This document shows positions 43,525-52,742 of a DNA stretch of 64,000 nucleotides, piece after piece. The notes below the pieces were generated by a model that saw only the letters and a program-made list of their open reading frames with translations, searched no databases and was not told the origin of the DNA. This DNA is from Bacteroidales bacterium (GTDB taxonomy: Bacteria > Bacteroidota > Bacteroidia > Bacteroidales > Bacteroidaceae), in NCBI GenBank assembly GCA_029218405.1, contig JAQXRG010000103.1:17216-81215 (forward strand), written 5' to 3'. Within the stretch, counting starts at the first letter, position 1. Every line of letters starts with the position of its first letter. The position numbers and the translations under genes are program-made.

Positions 43525-44382
43525 TTAACCGTAAATAATGTTACCGTTCTCGTCCTTGTACTCATCCAGCCCCTTCTCGTAAGTGGCCATGGCACGCAGA
43601 CTCATGCCCACGCTGGAGAATCCACCGTCGTGGAACAGGTTCTGCATGGTCACCTTCCGGGTCAGGTCAGAGAACATCACGATGGCATAGTCGGCACACT
43701 CATCGGCCGACGCGTTGCCCAGGGGCGACATGCGGTTGGCGAAATCGAACAGCTTGTCCATGCCCTTCACGCCCGAACCGGCGGTGGTCATCGTGGGCGA
43801 CTGCGAGATGGTATTGATGCGCACGTGGTGCTCACGTCCGTAGATGTAGCCGAAGCTGCGGGCGATGGACTCCAGCAGGGCCTTGGCGTCGGCCATGTCG
43901 TTGTAACCGTAGAAGGTACGCTGCGCGGCCACATAGCTCAGGGCCAGGATAGAGCCGTACTCGTTGATGGCGTTCAGCTTCTTGGCCGACTGAATCATCT
44001 TGTGGAACGAGACAGCGGAAATATCGAGTGTCTTTTCCAGCATGTCATAGTCCAGGTCATCGTAGGTACGCTTCTTGCGCACGTTGGGCGACATGCCGAT
44101 GGAGTGGAGCACGAAGTCAATTTTTCCACCCAGCACTTCCATAGAACGCCGGAAGACATTCTCCAAGTCCTCCACGCTCGTAGCGTCAGCGGGGATCACC
44201 TCACAGCCCAGCTTCTCCGACAAAGCGGAGACCTGCCCCATGCGCACGGCCACCGGGGTGTTCGACAATGTGATGACAGCACCTTCCTCAACGGCTCTCT
44301 CAGCCACTTTCCAAGCAATCGACTGCTCGTTCAAGGCACCGAAGATAATCCCTCTTTTTCCTTTCAGTAAGTTATAACTCAT
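43525..44382 (-). CDS. fabI: enoyl-[acyl-carrier-protein] reductase
   Basis: NLLKGKRGIIFGALNEQSIAWKVAERAVEEGA; YNDMADAKALLESIARSFGYIYG. Confidence 0.95.
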   Translation of the reverse strand: MSYNLLKGKRGIIFGALNEQSIAWKVAERAVEEGAVITLSNTPVAVRMGQVSALSEKLGCEVIPADATSVEDLENVFRRSMEVLGGKIDFVLHSIGMSPNVRKKRTYDDLDYDMLEKTLDISAVSFHKMIQSAKKLNAINEYGSILALSYVAAQRTFYGYNDMADAKALLESIARSFGYIYGREHHVRINTISQSPTMTTAGSGVKGMDKLFDFANRMSPLGNASADECADYAIVMFSDLTRKVTMQNLFHDGGFSSVGMSLRAMATYEKGLDEYKDENGNIIYG

Positions 44383-44652
44383 AGTTTCTTCTATTTAGTA
44401 ATTCGGCGGCAAAGATACAAACTTATCTTCATTTATCTGTGTTTTTGAACATATAAATGACGAAAAACAACAATTCTTCCCCCATTTCAGGACAAATCTC
44501 CCCCTTACCGCTACCGGCAGAAAGACGGAAATCCCAGTTTTTTCACGCATTCGGTCAAAATCTTCACATCCGTTTCCTCCCGGTTACGTACCTTTGCAAC
44601 CGTTATCAAGAGGTTTTTCATAATATTTATTTAAGGTTAGAATTAGGTTAAA

Positions 44653-44808
44653 ATGCAACGTCAATCCTTCCTGAAGTCCTCTGTGAAGAGCGCTTCAGCC
44701 AAGGATTGTCTTTCTGCCACCTCCCCTGCCCTACGGGGTCCTCGACACCGGCCGCAGGGAGTGGAAAAAACACCAGTGACTAATATTATTAAAAAACATA
44801 TAGAATAA
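44653..44808 (+). CDS. putative 51-aa leader ORF, stop overlapping the GH28 start (TAATG)
   Basis: MQRQSFLKSSVKSASAKDCLSATSPALRGPRHRPQGVEKTPVTNIIKKHIE*; below ORF-track cutoff. Confidence 0.35.
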   Translation: MQRQSFLKSSVKSASAKDCLSATSPALRGPRHRPQGVEKTPVTNIIKKHIE

Positions 44809-46409
44809 TGATGAACGTACATTCCTTCAAAAAATGGAGCCTGTCAGTGGGACTGACGACACTGCTCCTCGGTGCCGCAGGATGCGCGCCGGCCACACAG
44901 CCGGACAAAGCACCTGCCGACGACCTGTATGCTACCCTCCCCTTTGAAATGGAGGCCGTGCAACGGCCTGTGTTCCCTGCGCTCACCCGTTCCATCGTGG
45001 AATACGGTGCCGTGGCCGATGGGACCACCCTCAATACGGAAGCCATCAACTGTGCCATCAGCGAAGTCTCCGCACAGGGCGGAGGCACGGTGGACATCCC
45101 CGCCGGTTTGTGGCTGACGGGACCCATTGTCCTGCAGGACAATGTGTGCCTGCACCTCGCGGCGAACGCGCTGGTGCTCTTCTCTGACGACCACAGCCTC
45201 TACCCCATCATCAACACCTCGTTCGAGGGACTGGAGACCCGCCGCTGCCAGTCGCCCATCTCCGCACTGGGGGCGCGGAACATCGCCATCACCGGACAAG
45301 GCGTGATGGACGGCAACGGCGACAGCTGGCGGCCGGTGAAGAAAAGCAAGCTCACGGACGCGCAGTGGAAGAAACTGATCGCACAAGGCGGCATCGTGGA
45401 GAAAGATGTATGGTATCCCAGCGAAGGCTCGTTCAAGGGATTCAGCGCCTGCAAGAACTTCAACGTGCCCGAAGGCATCACCACGCCGGAGGAATGGAAC
45501 AGCATCCGCGACTGGCTGCGCCCGGTGCTGCTCAGCTTCGTCGGCTGCAAGAAGGTGCTGCTCGAAGGAGTCACCTTCAAGAACTCGCCGAGCTGGTGCC
45601 TGCACCCGCTGTCGTGCGAGGACATCACCCTCGACCGCGTCACGGTGTCGAACCCGTGGTACTCGCAGAACGGCGACGCACTCGACTTAGAGTCGTGCAA
45701 CCGTGCCCTCATCCAGAACTGCAGCTTCGACGCGGGCGATGACGGCATCTGCATCAAGTCGGGCAAGGACGAGGACGGACGCCGCCGGGGCGAGCCCTGC
45801 CAGAACGTCATCATCCGCAACAATGTCGTCCTCCACGGCCACGGCGGATTCGTGGTAGGCAGCGAGATGTCGGGCGGCGTGAAGAACGTGTACGTGGACA
45901 ACTGCACCTTCCTCGGGACGGACGTAGGTCTGCGCTTCAAGAGTACCCGCGGACGGGGTGGCGTGGTGGAGAACATCCACATCAGCCGCATCAACATGAT
46001 TGACATTCCGAACGAGGCCCTTATCTTCAACCTGTTCTACGGCGGAAAGGGTCCCGGCGAGGAGGACAAGTCGAACATCCAGGTGACCGAGATTCCGGCA
46101 GTGACCGAGGAGACACCGGCCTTCCGCGACATCTTCATCAAGGACGTAACGGCCCGCAAGGTAGGGCGCGCCATCCTCTTCAACGGACTGCCGGAGATGC
46201 CCATCCGCAACGTGCACATGGAGAACCTGACCATCACGGGCGCCAAGGACGGGGTCATCCTGAACCGGACGGAAGGCGCGGTGCTGAAGAATGTCAAGGT
46301 GGAAACCCTGAAGGGAGGCGATAACCTCCGGATGCAGGAGGTCCGCAACGTGACCATCGGCGACAAGGTCTATGAACAAGTGGAACAATCCGTTTCTGTA
46401 GCATTCTGA
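44808..46409 (+). CDS. GH28 family glycosidase (polygalacturonase-like)
   Basis: Lipobox LLGAAGCAP; NGDALDLESCNRALIQNCSFDAGDDGICIKSGKDEDG; GFVVGSEMSGGV. Confidence 0.93.
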   Translation: MMNVHSFKKWSLSVGLTTLLLGAAGCAPATQPDKAPADDLYATLPFEMEAVQRPVFPALTRSIVEYGAVADGTTLNTEAINCAISEVSAQGGGTVDIPAGLWLTGPIVLQDNVCLHLAANALVLFSDDHSLYPIINTSFEGLETRRCQSPISALGARNIAITGQGVMDGNGDSWRPVKKSKLTDAQWKKLIAQGGIVEKDVWYPSEGSFKGFSACKNFNVPEGITTPEEWNSIRDWLRPVLLSFVGCKKVLLEGVTFKNSPSWCLHPLSCEDITLDRVTVSNPWYSQNGDALDLESCNRALIQNCSFDAGDDGICIKSGKDEDGRRRGEPCQNVIIRNNVVLHGHGGFVVGSEMSGGVKNVYVDNCTFLGTDVGLRFKSTRGRGGVVENIHISRINMIDIPNEALIFNLFYGGKGPGEEDKSNIQVTEIPAVTEETPAFRDIFIKDVTARKVGRAILFNGLPEMPIRNVHMENLTITGAKDGVILNRTEGAVLKNVKVETLKGGDNLRMQEVRNVTIGDKVYEQVEQSVSVAF

Positions 46410-46455
46410 GGATACGGGCCCGTGCGGGAGCTTCTCCTCCCGTACGGACGTATCC
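46410..46455 (+). other. intercistronic hairpin
   Basis: GGATACGggCCCGTGCGGGAG-CTTCTC-CTCCCGTACGGACGTATCC; no U-tract. Confidence 0.75.
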
Positions 46456-46465
46456 GGTTCCAGCC

Positions 46466-46506
46466 GTTCAAACACTGCTCAAACGGTGTTTGAACGGCGT
46501 TTTATC
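46466..46506. repeat. 11-bp phased array of palindromic octamers (array B)
   Basis: GTTCAAAC act GCTCAAAC ggt GTTTGAAC ggc GTTTTATC; same spacing and end motif as array A. Confidence 0.9.
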
Positions 46507-46527
46507 CTTTTCAAATCCCTTTTATCC

Positions 46528-47754
46528 ATGAAAACAATCTCCCTCATTGCCCTGGCCGCGCTCCTTTTCGCCGGAACGGCGGCCGCCCAGCCCTCCACGA
46601 AAACCCTCCAGCTGGAAGTGGCCAATCCCTGGCCCGAAGCGAAAACCGACGAGCCGGTCGTGCTGCGCCTGGCCGACGTGCGTCCCGGCTTCACCGTCCG
46701 CTCGGCGGTCGTCCGGACAGCGACGGAGGAAATCCCCTCGCAGCTCGATGATTTCGACGAGGACCTGCGGGCCGACGAGCTGGCCTTTGTCCTCCACCTG
46801 CCCGCCCGGAGCGTCACACGCCTCCAGATTACCCTTTCCTCCGAGAAGACCACCCGCACCTACCCGCCCCGTGTCTATGCCCAGCTATTGTTGCGCACCT
46901 CCAAGAAGGGGCGGTACGCCAAGGGGGTGTCCGTGGCCGCCAAAGGGTCGGCCGACACCTACTCGGTGCTCCACCACCACGGGGTCGCATTCGAAAGCGA
47001 ACTGAATGCCTGGCGCATCTATTTCAACGAGAAACAGACCACCGACCTCTACGGCAAGTTCCGCAAGGGACTGGAACTGGAGGAAAGTCTGTTCTACCCC
47101 ACCGATGAACAGCTGCAGCGTGGGTTTGGCGATGATGTCATCCGCGTGGGCAACAGCTGTGGGGCCGGCACGCTGAAGGGCTGGAACGGTACAAAGGCCA
47201 CCCACGTGTCGCCCGTAGCTATTCGGGGACAACGTGTCATCGCCTCCGGTCCGGTGCGGGCCATCGTGGAAGCATCGGTCAAAGGCTGGCAGTACCAGGG
47301 CAGCGAGCTGAACATGGTGAACCGCTACACCCTCTACGCCGGCCACCGCGACGCGCAGGTGGACGTCTGGTTCGACCGTCCTTTGGGAAAGGAAGTGTTC
47401 GCCACCGGCGTACAGCGCATCGCCGGACCGGATGCCGACGTGTATTCCGACCACGAGGGACTGGTGGCCAGCTGGGGCACTGACTGGCCCGTGAACGACA
47501 CCGTGAAGTACGCCAAGGAGACCGTGGGGCTGGGCACCTTCCTCCCGCGCCGCCAGGTCGTGCAGGAGACTGCCGACCCCGACAACTATCTCTACCTGCT
47601 GCAGGCGCCGGGTGAAAGCGGCTTCCGCTACTGGACCACCTTCACCTCGCGCAAGGAGACGTTCGGCTTCCCCGACGCGGCCTCCTGGTTCGCCTACCTG
47701 CGCGACTGGCGGAAACAGCTGGAACAGCCCATCGAAGTCCGGGTGATTGAGTAA
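46528..47754 (+). CDS. DUF4861 family protein
   Basis: Signal peptide MKTISLIALAALLFAGTAAAQ; LHHHGVAFESELNAWRIYFNEKQTTDLYGK; GTLKGWNG. Confidence 0.85.
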   Translation: MKTISLIALAALLFAGTAAAQPSTKTLQLEVANPWPEAKTDEPVVLRLADVRPGFTVRSAVVRTATEEIPSQLDDFDEDLRADELAFVLHLPARSVTRLQITLSSEKTTRTYPPRVYAQLLLRTSKKGRYAKGVSVAAKGSADTYSVLHHHGVAFESELNAWRIYFNEKQTTDLYGKFRKGLELEESLFYPTDEQLQRGFGDDVIRVGNSCGAGTLKGWNGTKATHVSPVAIRGQRVIASGPVRAIVEASVKGWQYQGSELNMVNRYTLYAGHRDAQVDVWFDRPLGKEVFATGVQRIAGPDADVYSDHEGLVASWGTDWPVNDTVKYAKETVGLGTFLPRRQVVQETADPDNYLYLLQAPGESGFRYWTTFTSRKETFGFPDAASWFAYLRDWRKQLEQPIEVRVIE

Positions 47755-47810
47755 TCCGCGCGCTTCCTACGTAGTAAAACGACAAATCATCTCAAACAAA
47801 CCGATAACGT

Positions 47811-49481
47811 ATGAAAACATTCGTCATGACCCTGCTGGCAGGCTGCGCCCTGACCGCGCACCTGCCGGCACAAGACCACCCGGTATCGAAGGTCTGGGTG
47901 GCCGACCAAGGCAACGGGACCTACAAGAACCCGGTCCTCTACGCCGACTACTCCGACCCCGACGTGTGCCGTGTGGGCGACGACTTCTACCTCACCTCCT
48001 CCAGCTTCGGCAACCTGCCGGGGCTGCAGCTGCTGCACTCCAAGGACCTGGTCAACTGGCGCATCGTGAGTGCCGCCATCCCCTGGTCGCTGGCGCCGCA
48101 TACCGATACCCGTCCCCAGCACGGCAACCGGGTGTGGGCTCCCTGCATCCGTCACCACGACGGACAGTTCTACATCTTCTGGGGCGACCCCGACCAGGGT
48201 GTGTTCATGACCCGGGCGGCCGACGTGAAAGGTCCCTGGAGCGAGCCGAAGCTGCTGCTGGCCACCAAGGGAGTCATCGACACCACCCCGCTGTGGGACG
48301 AGGACGGACGGGTCTATCTGGCCCACGCCTTTGCGGGCAGCCGCGCCGGACTGAAGAGCGTCATCGCCGTCTGCGAGCTGAACGCCACCGCCGATGAGGT
48401 CATCACCCAGTCGCGCATCGTCTTCGACGGACACGAGGCCCACGAGACCTGCGAAGGGCCGAAGTTCTACAAGCGCAACGGCTATTACTACATCTTCCAT
48501 CCCGCCGGCGGGGTGCCCACCGGCTGGCAGGTAGTGCTCCGATCGAAAAACGTGTACGGACCCTACGAATGGCGCACGGTGATGGCACAGGGCAACAGCC
48601 CCGTGAACGGCCCTCACCAAGGCGGATGGGTAGATACGCCTACCGGCGAAGACTGGTTCCTGCACTTCCAGGACGTGGGAGCGGCGGGTCGTCTGGTGCA
48701 CCTGCAGCCGATGCGGTGGGTGGACGACTGGCCGGTCATCGGCGTGGACAAGGACGGCGATGGCTGCGGCGAACCCGTACTGACCTACCGCAAGCCCAAC
48801 GTGGGCAAGACCTGGCCCGTCTGCACGCCCCAGGAGAGCGACGAGTTCGACAGCAACCAGCTGGGCCTGCAGTGGCAATGGAACGCCAACAGCAACCCCA
48901 AATGGTATTTCTGCGACGCGGAACGCGGCGTGCTCCGGCTCTACTCCTACCCCGTCAGCGAGGACTGCAAGAGCCTGTGGGACGTGCCCAACCTCCTGCT
49001 GCAGAAGTTCCCCGCCCCCAGCTTCAGCGCGACCCTGAAGCTGAAGTTCGCCCCCATCGCCAAGTACAAGGGCGAGCGGACCGGATTGGTGGTGTTCGGA
49101 CTCGACTATGCCGCCTTGGTACTGGAGAACACCGCCGATGGCCTCGTGCTCTCGCAGGTGGAATGCCGCAAGGCAGACAAGGGCAATCCGGAGACCGTCC
49201 ATGCCACCCTGCCGATAGCGGGCGGTGACATCTACCTCCGTGCCCGCATCACCGACACGAGCCAGCGGCTGAAAGCCAGCGAAGGCGGCCACGACCACTT
49301 GGTGAAATGCCGGCTCAGCTACAGCCTCGACGGCAAGAAGTTCGTACCCTTCGGCCAGGAGTTCCAGGTGAAGGAAGGAAAATGGATCGGTGCCAAGGTA
49401 GGTACCTTCTGCACCCGTCCCGCATTAGTCAGCAACGACGGCGGCTGGGCGGACATCGACTGGTTCCGCATTGAGCCGTGA
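47811..49481 (+). CDS. GH43 family glycosidase (beta-xylosidase/alpha-L-arabinofuranosidase-like)
   Basis: NPVLYADYSDPDVCRVGDDFYLTSSSF; WAPCIRHHDGQFYIFWGDPD; concanavalin-like C-terminus. Confidence 0.93.
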   Translation: MKTFVMTLLAGCALTAHLPAQDHPVSKVWVADQGNGTYKNPVLYADYSDPDVCRVGDDFYLTSSSFGNLPGLQLLHSKDLVNWRIVSAAIPWSLAPHTDTRPQHGNRVWAPCIRHHDGQFYIFWGDPDQGVFMTRAADVKGPWSEPKLLLATKGVIDTTPLWDEDGRVYLAHAFAGSRAGLKSVIAVCELNATADEVITQSRIVFDGHEAHETCEGPKFYKRNGYYYIFHPAGGVPTGWQVVLRSKNVYGPYEWRTVMAQGNSPVNGPHQGGWVDTPTGEDWFLHFQDVGAAGRLVHLQPMRWVDDWPVIGVDKDGDGCGEPVLTYRKPNVGKTWPVCTPQESDEFDSNQLGLQWQWNANSNPKWYFCDAERGVLRLYSYPVSEDCKSLWDVPNLLLQKFPAPSFSATLKLKFAPIAKYKGERTGLVVFGLDYAALVLENTADGLVLSQVECRKADKGNPETVHATLPIAGGDIYLRARITDTSQRLKASEGGHDHLVKCRLSYSLDGKKFVPFGQEFQVKEGKWIGAKVGTFCTRPALVSNDGGWADIDWFRIEP

Positions 49482-49516
49482 CAAGTACCGGGGGTACTTG
49501 GCAGCCCCCCAAGAGA

Positions 49517-49560
49517 AAAGGCACAAAGGGCGAGGAATCACCTCCTCCCTTTGTGCCTTT
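49517..49560. terminator. bidirectional terminator-like hairpin
   Basis: AAAGGCACAAAGGGCGAGG-AATCA-CCTCCTCCCTTTGTGCCTTT. Confidence 0.8.
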
Positions 49561-49584
49561 GTCTTATCGACGGGCTCTCCCGTA

Positions 49585-50565
49585 TCAGATAGTCACCTCA
49601 CGTACTTCCCAACCCAATGCGCTGGCGCCAAGAACGGCAGCATCCGCATCCTTCAGCTGAGAGAGCAACAATTTGGTCTTTCCGGCGTAGATCTTCAGGA
49701 TGTTCTCGTCCAAGGCCTTCTGGATGGGCTTCATGATGTAGTCGCCCGACTTGGCCAGACCACCGAACAGCACGATAGCTTCGGGGCTCGAGAACGCGAT
49801 GAAGTTGGCCAACGCCTTGCCCAACACTTCACCCGTGAACGCGAAGATGTCCAATGCCAACTGGTCGCCCTTCACGGCAGCGTCGTACACATCCTTCGAC
49901 TGGATTTCCTCAGCCGGAATGTCGCGCAGCAAGCTCGGTTCAGAACGCTTTACGAGGAACTCACGAGCCGTGCGGGCCACACCGGTAGCCGAGCAGTACG
50001 TCTCCAGACAGCCCTTGCGGCCGCAGCCGCACTGACGGCCTTCGGGATCTACGACAACGTGGCCCAACTCGCCGGCGAAACCATCGTGACCATACACCAA
50101 CTGGCCGTTGATGACGATACCACTGCCCACACCGGTACCCAACGTAATCATGATGAAATCCTTCAGACCACGGGCAGCACCATAGGTCATCTCACCGATA
50201 GCGGCGGCGTTGGCGTCGTTGGTGAGCGCTGTGGGAATGCCCAGCTTCTCCTCGAACAGGGCGGCCAAGGGAATGACACCCTTCCACGGCAAGTTGGGAG
50301 CAAACTCAATGGTACCGTTGTAATAGTTGCCATTGGGAGCACCCACACCCATACCTTTAATCTTGTCGGCACCGCCAACCTGCTGTACCAAGGGGAGGAG
50401 CTTCTTGCACACGGCATCCACATAATCCTCAATCTTGTCGTATTGCTGGGTCTTCACTGAGTCGGTTGCCAACACGTTACCTCTTGAATCTACTACACCG
50501 AACACGGTATTTGTACCGCCGATGTCCATGCCCACTACATAGGGCTTTTCCATGTTTATAGTCAT
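49585..50565 (-). CDS. ROK family protein (glucokinase-like)
   Basis: VGMDIGGTNTVFGVVD; GTGVGSGIVINGQLVYG; CGCGRKGCLETYCS. Confidence 0.93.
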   Translation of the reverse strand: MTINMEKPYVVGMDIGGTNTVFGVVDSRGNVLATDSVKTQQYDKIEDYVDAVCKKLLPLVQQVGGADKIKGMGVGAPNGNYYNGTIEFAPNLPWKGVIPLAALFEEKLGIPTALTNDANAAAIGEMTYGAARGLKDFIMITLGTGVGSGIVINGQLVYGHDGFAGELGHVVVDPEGRQCGCGRKGCLETYCSATGVARTAREFLVKRSEPSLLRDIPAEEIQSKDVYDAAVKGDQLALDIFAFTGEVLGKALANFIAFSSPEAIVLFGGLAKSGDYIMKPIQKALDENILKIYAGKTKLLLSQLKDADAAVLGASALGWEVREVTI

Positions 50566-50743
50566 GATATTACACTTATAGGGTTAATTGTAGCAACAAA
50601 AGTAAGCAATACGGAAATAACAGACAAATTTTTTCGGCATTATTTCACGTCCGATTGTAACTTTTCTTACCTTCGCACCATCTAACCAAGCAAAGAGAAC
50701 AATAATCGGGGCAGCGGAAGGGCTGTCCGCAATAGAAACGAAT

Positions 50744-51463
50744 ATGATAGAACTGAAGAACATCCACAAAACCTACCACAACGGGGCACCGCTGCACGTG
50801 CTGAAAGGCATCGACCTGCACATCGCGAAGGGCGAGTTCGTCTCCATCATGGGAGCGTCGGGGTCGGGAAAGTCCACCTTATTAAATATATTGGGCATCC
50901 TCGACAACTACGACGAGGGAGACTACCACTTGAACGGGGTGCTCATCAAAGACCTCAGCGAAACCAAGGGGGCGGAGCTGCGCAACCGCATGATCGGGTT
51001 CATCTTCCAGTCGTTCAACCTCATCTCCTTCAAGAACGCCATGGAGAACGTGGCGCTCCCCCTCTTCTACCAGGGAGTGGGACGGAAGAAGCGCAACGAG
51101 CTGGCCTTGGAGTACCTCGACAAGCTGGGACTGAAGGAATGGGCGCACCACATGCCCAACGAGCTGTCCGGCGGACAGAAGCAACGAGTGGCCATCGCCC
51201 GCGCGCTCATCTCGAAGCCGCAGATTATCCTGGCCGATGAGCCCACCGGCGCACTGGACAGCAAGACCTCGGTGGAGGTGATGAACATCCTCAAAGAACT
51301 GCACGACAAGGAGGGACTGACCATCGTGGTGGTGACCCACGAAAGCGGGGTGGCCAACCAGACCAACAAAATCATCCACATCAAGGACGGAATCATCGAG
51401 CGCATCGAGGACAACATCGACCACAATGCCTCGCCCTTCGGCAAGAACGGATACATGAAATAA
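50744..51463 (+). CDS. ABC transporter ATP-binding protein (MacB/LolD type)
   Basis: MGASGSGKSTLLNILGILD; LSGGQKQRVAIARALI; DEPTGALDSKTS. Confidence 0.95.
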   Translation: MIELKNIHKTYHNGAPLHVLKGIDLHIAKGEFVSIMGASGSGKSTLLNILGILDNYDEGDYHLNGVLIKDLSETKGAELRNRMIGFIFQSFNLISFKNAMENVALPLFYQGVGRKKRNELALEYLDKLGLKEWAHHMPNELSGGQKQRVAIARALISKPQIILADEPTGALDSKTSVEVMNILKELHDKEGLTIVVVTHESGVANQTNKIIHIKDGIIERIEDNIDHNASPFGKNGYMK

Positions 51464-51486
51464 AACCACCCAAAAACCACCACCGT

Positions 51487-52737
51487 ATGATTGACTTATT
51501 CCAAGAACTTTACGGCACCATCCTGCGCAACAAACTGCGCACCGCCCTGACGGGCTTCGCCGTGGCGTGGGGCATCTTCATGCTCATCGTGCTGCTGGGA
51601 GCGGGCAACGGACTCATCCACGCCTTCGAACAACGGTCGAGCGCCATGGTGATGAACTCCATGAAAATCTTCCCGGGGTGGACCAGCAAGGCGTACAACG
51701 GGCTGCGGGAGGGACGCTACATCGCCCTCAACGATGCCGACCGCCGCGCCACCGCTACGGCCTTCCCCGAGCACGTGCTCACCACTGGCGCCACCGTGAG
51801 CCAGAGCGGGGTCTCCCTCGCCAACGGCAAGGAACGGGTGAGCATCAGCATCAACGGCGTGTTCCCCAACTATCCGGAGCTGGACGCAGTGAAGCTGAAG
51901 CGCGGCCGCTTCATCAACGACCGTGACCTGCGGGAGCGGCGGAAAGTCCTCGTGCTCCACGAGAAGACCGCCGACATCCTCTTCCCGAACACCGACCCCA
52001 TCGGCAAGCACGTGCGGACAGCGAACGTGTCCTACCTCGTGGTGGGCATCTACTCCGACCAGAACAGCTTCCAGCCGTCGGCGCTCGCCCCCTTCTCCAC
52101 CATCCAGCTGGTCTATCACAAGGGAGACAGCATCGAGAACTTCATCTTCACCACCGCCGGACTGACCGACGAGGTGTCCAACGCCCGCTTCGAGCAGGAC
52201 CTGCGCCGCCTGATGGGCAGCCGCAAGCAGTTCGACGCCACCGACAGCAACGCCATCTGGATATGGAACCGCTTCACGCAGTACCTACAGCAGCTCACCG
52301 CCAACCGCATCCTGCACATCGCCATCTGGGTCATCGGTATCTTCACCCTGCTCAGCGGCATCGTGGGCGTGAGCAACATCATGCTCATCACCGTGCGCGA
52401 GCGCACCCACGAGTTCGGCATCCGCAAGGCCCTCGGTGCCAAGCCGGCCTCCATCCTGCGGCTCATCGTGGCCGAGAGCGTGGCCATCACCACCTTCTTC
52501 GGCTATGTGGGCATGGTGGCGGGCATCGCCGTCACCGAGTACATGAACCAGGTGGCGGGCGAGAAGGTGGTGGACTCCGGCATGTTCCAGATGACCGTCT
52601 TCGAGAATCCCACCGTGGACCTCTCCGTCGCCATACAGGCCACCGTTACCCTGATTATCGCCGGCACGCTGGCAGGCTTGTTCCCTGCCCTCAAGGCCGT
52701 GCGCATCCGACCCATTGAAGCACTTAGAGCAGACTGA
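51487..52737 (+). CDS. ABC transporter permease (MacB/FtsX type)
   Basis: MacB periplasmic core plus FtsX-like C-terminus (TVRERTHEFGIRKALGAKPASILRLI). Confidence 0.93.
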   Translation: MIDLFQELYGTILRNKLRTALTGFAVAWGIFMLIVLLGAGNGLIHAFEQRSSAMVMNSMKIFPGWTSKAYNGLREGRYIALNDADRRATATAFPEHVLTTGATVSQSGVSLANGKERVSISINGVFPNYPELDAVKLKRGRFINDRDLRERRKVLVLHEKTADILFPNTDPIGKHVRTANVSYLVVGIYSDQNSFQPSALAPFSTIQLVYHKGDSIENFIFTTAGLTDEVSNARFEQDLRRLMGSRKQFDATDSNAIWIWNRFTQYLQQLTANRILHIAIWVIGIFTLLSGIVGVSNIMLITVRERTHEFGIRKALGAKPASILRLIVAESVAITTFFGYVGMVAGIAVTEYMNQVAGEKVVDSGMFQMTVFENPTVDLSVAIQATVTLIIAGTLAGLFPALKAVRIRPIEALRAD

Positions 52738-52742
52738 CCATT

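Noticed and set aside
49484-49500. Short inverted repeat AAGTACC-GGG-GGTACTT after GH43
   Set aside because: Only a 7-bp stem, adjacent to a clear terminator; no second copy noticed.
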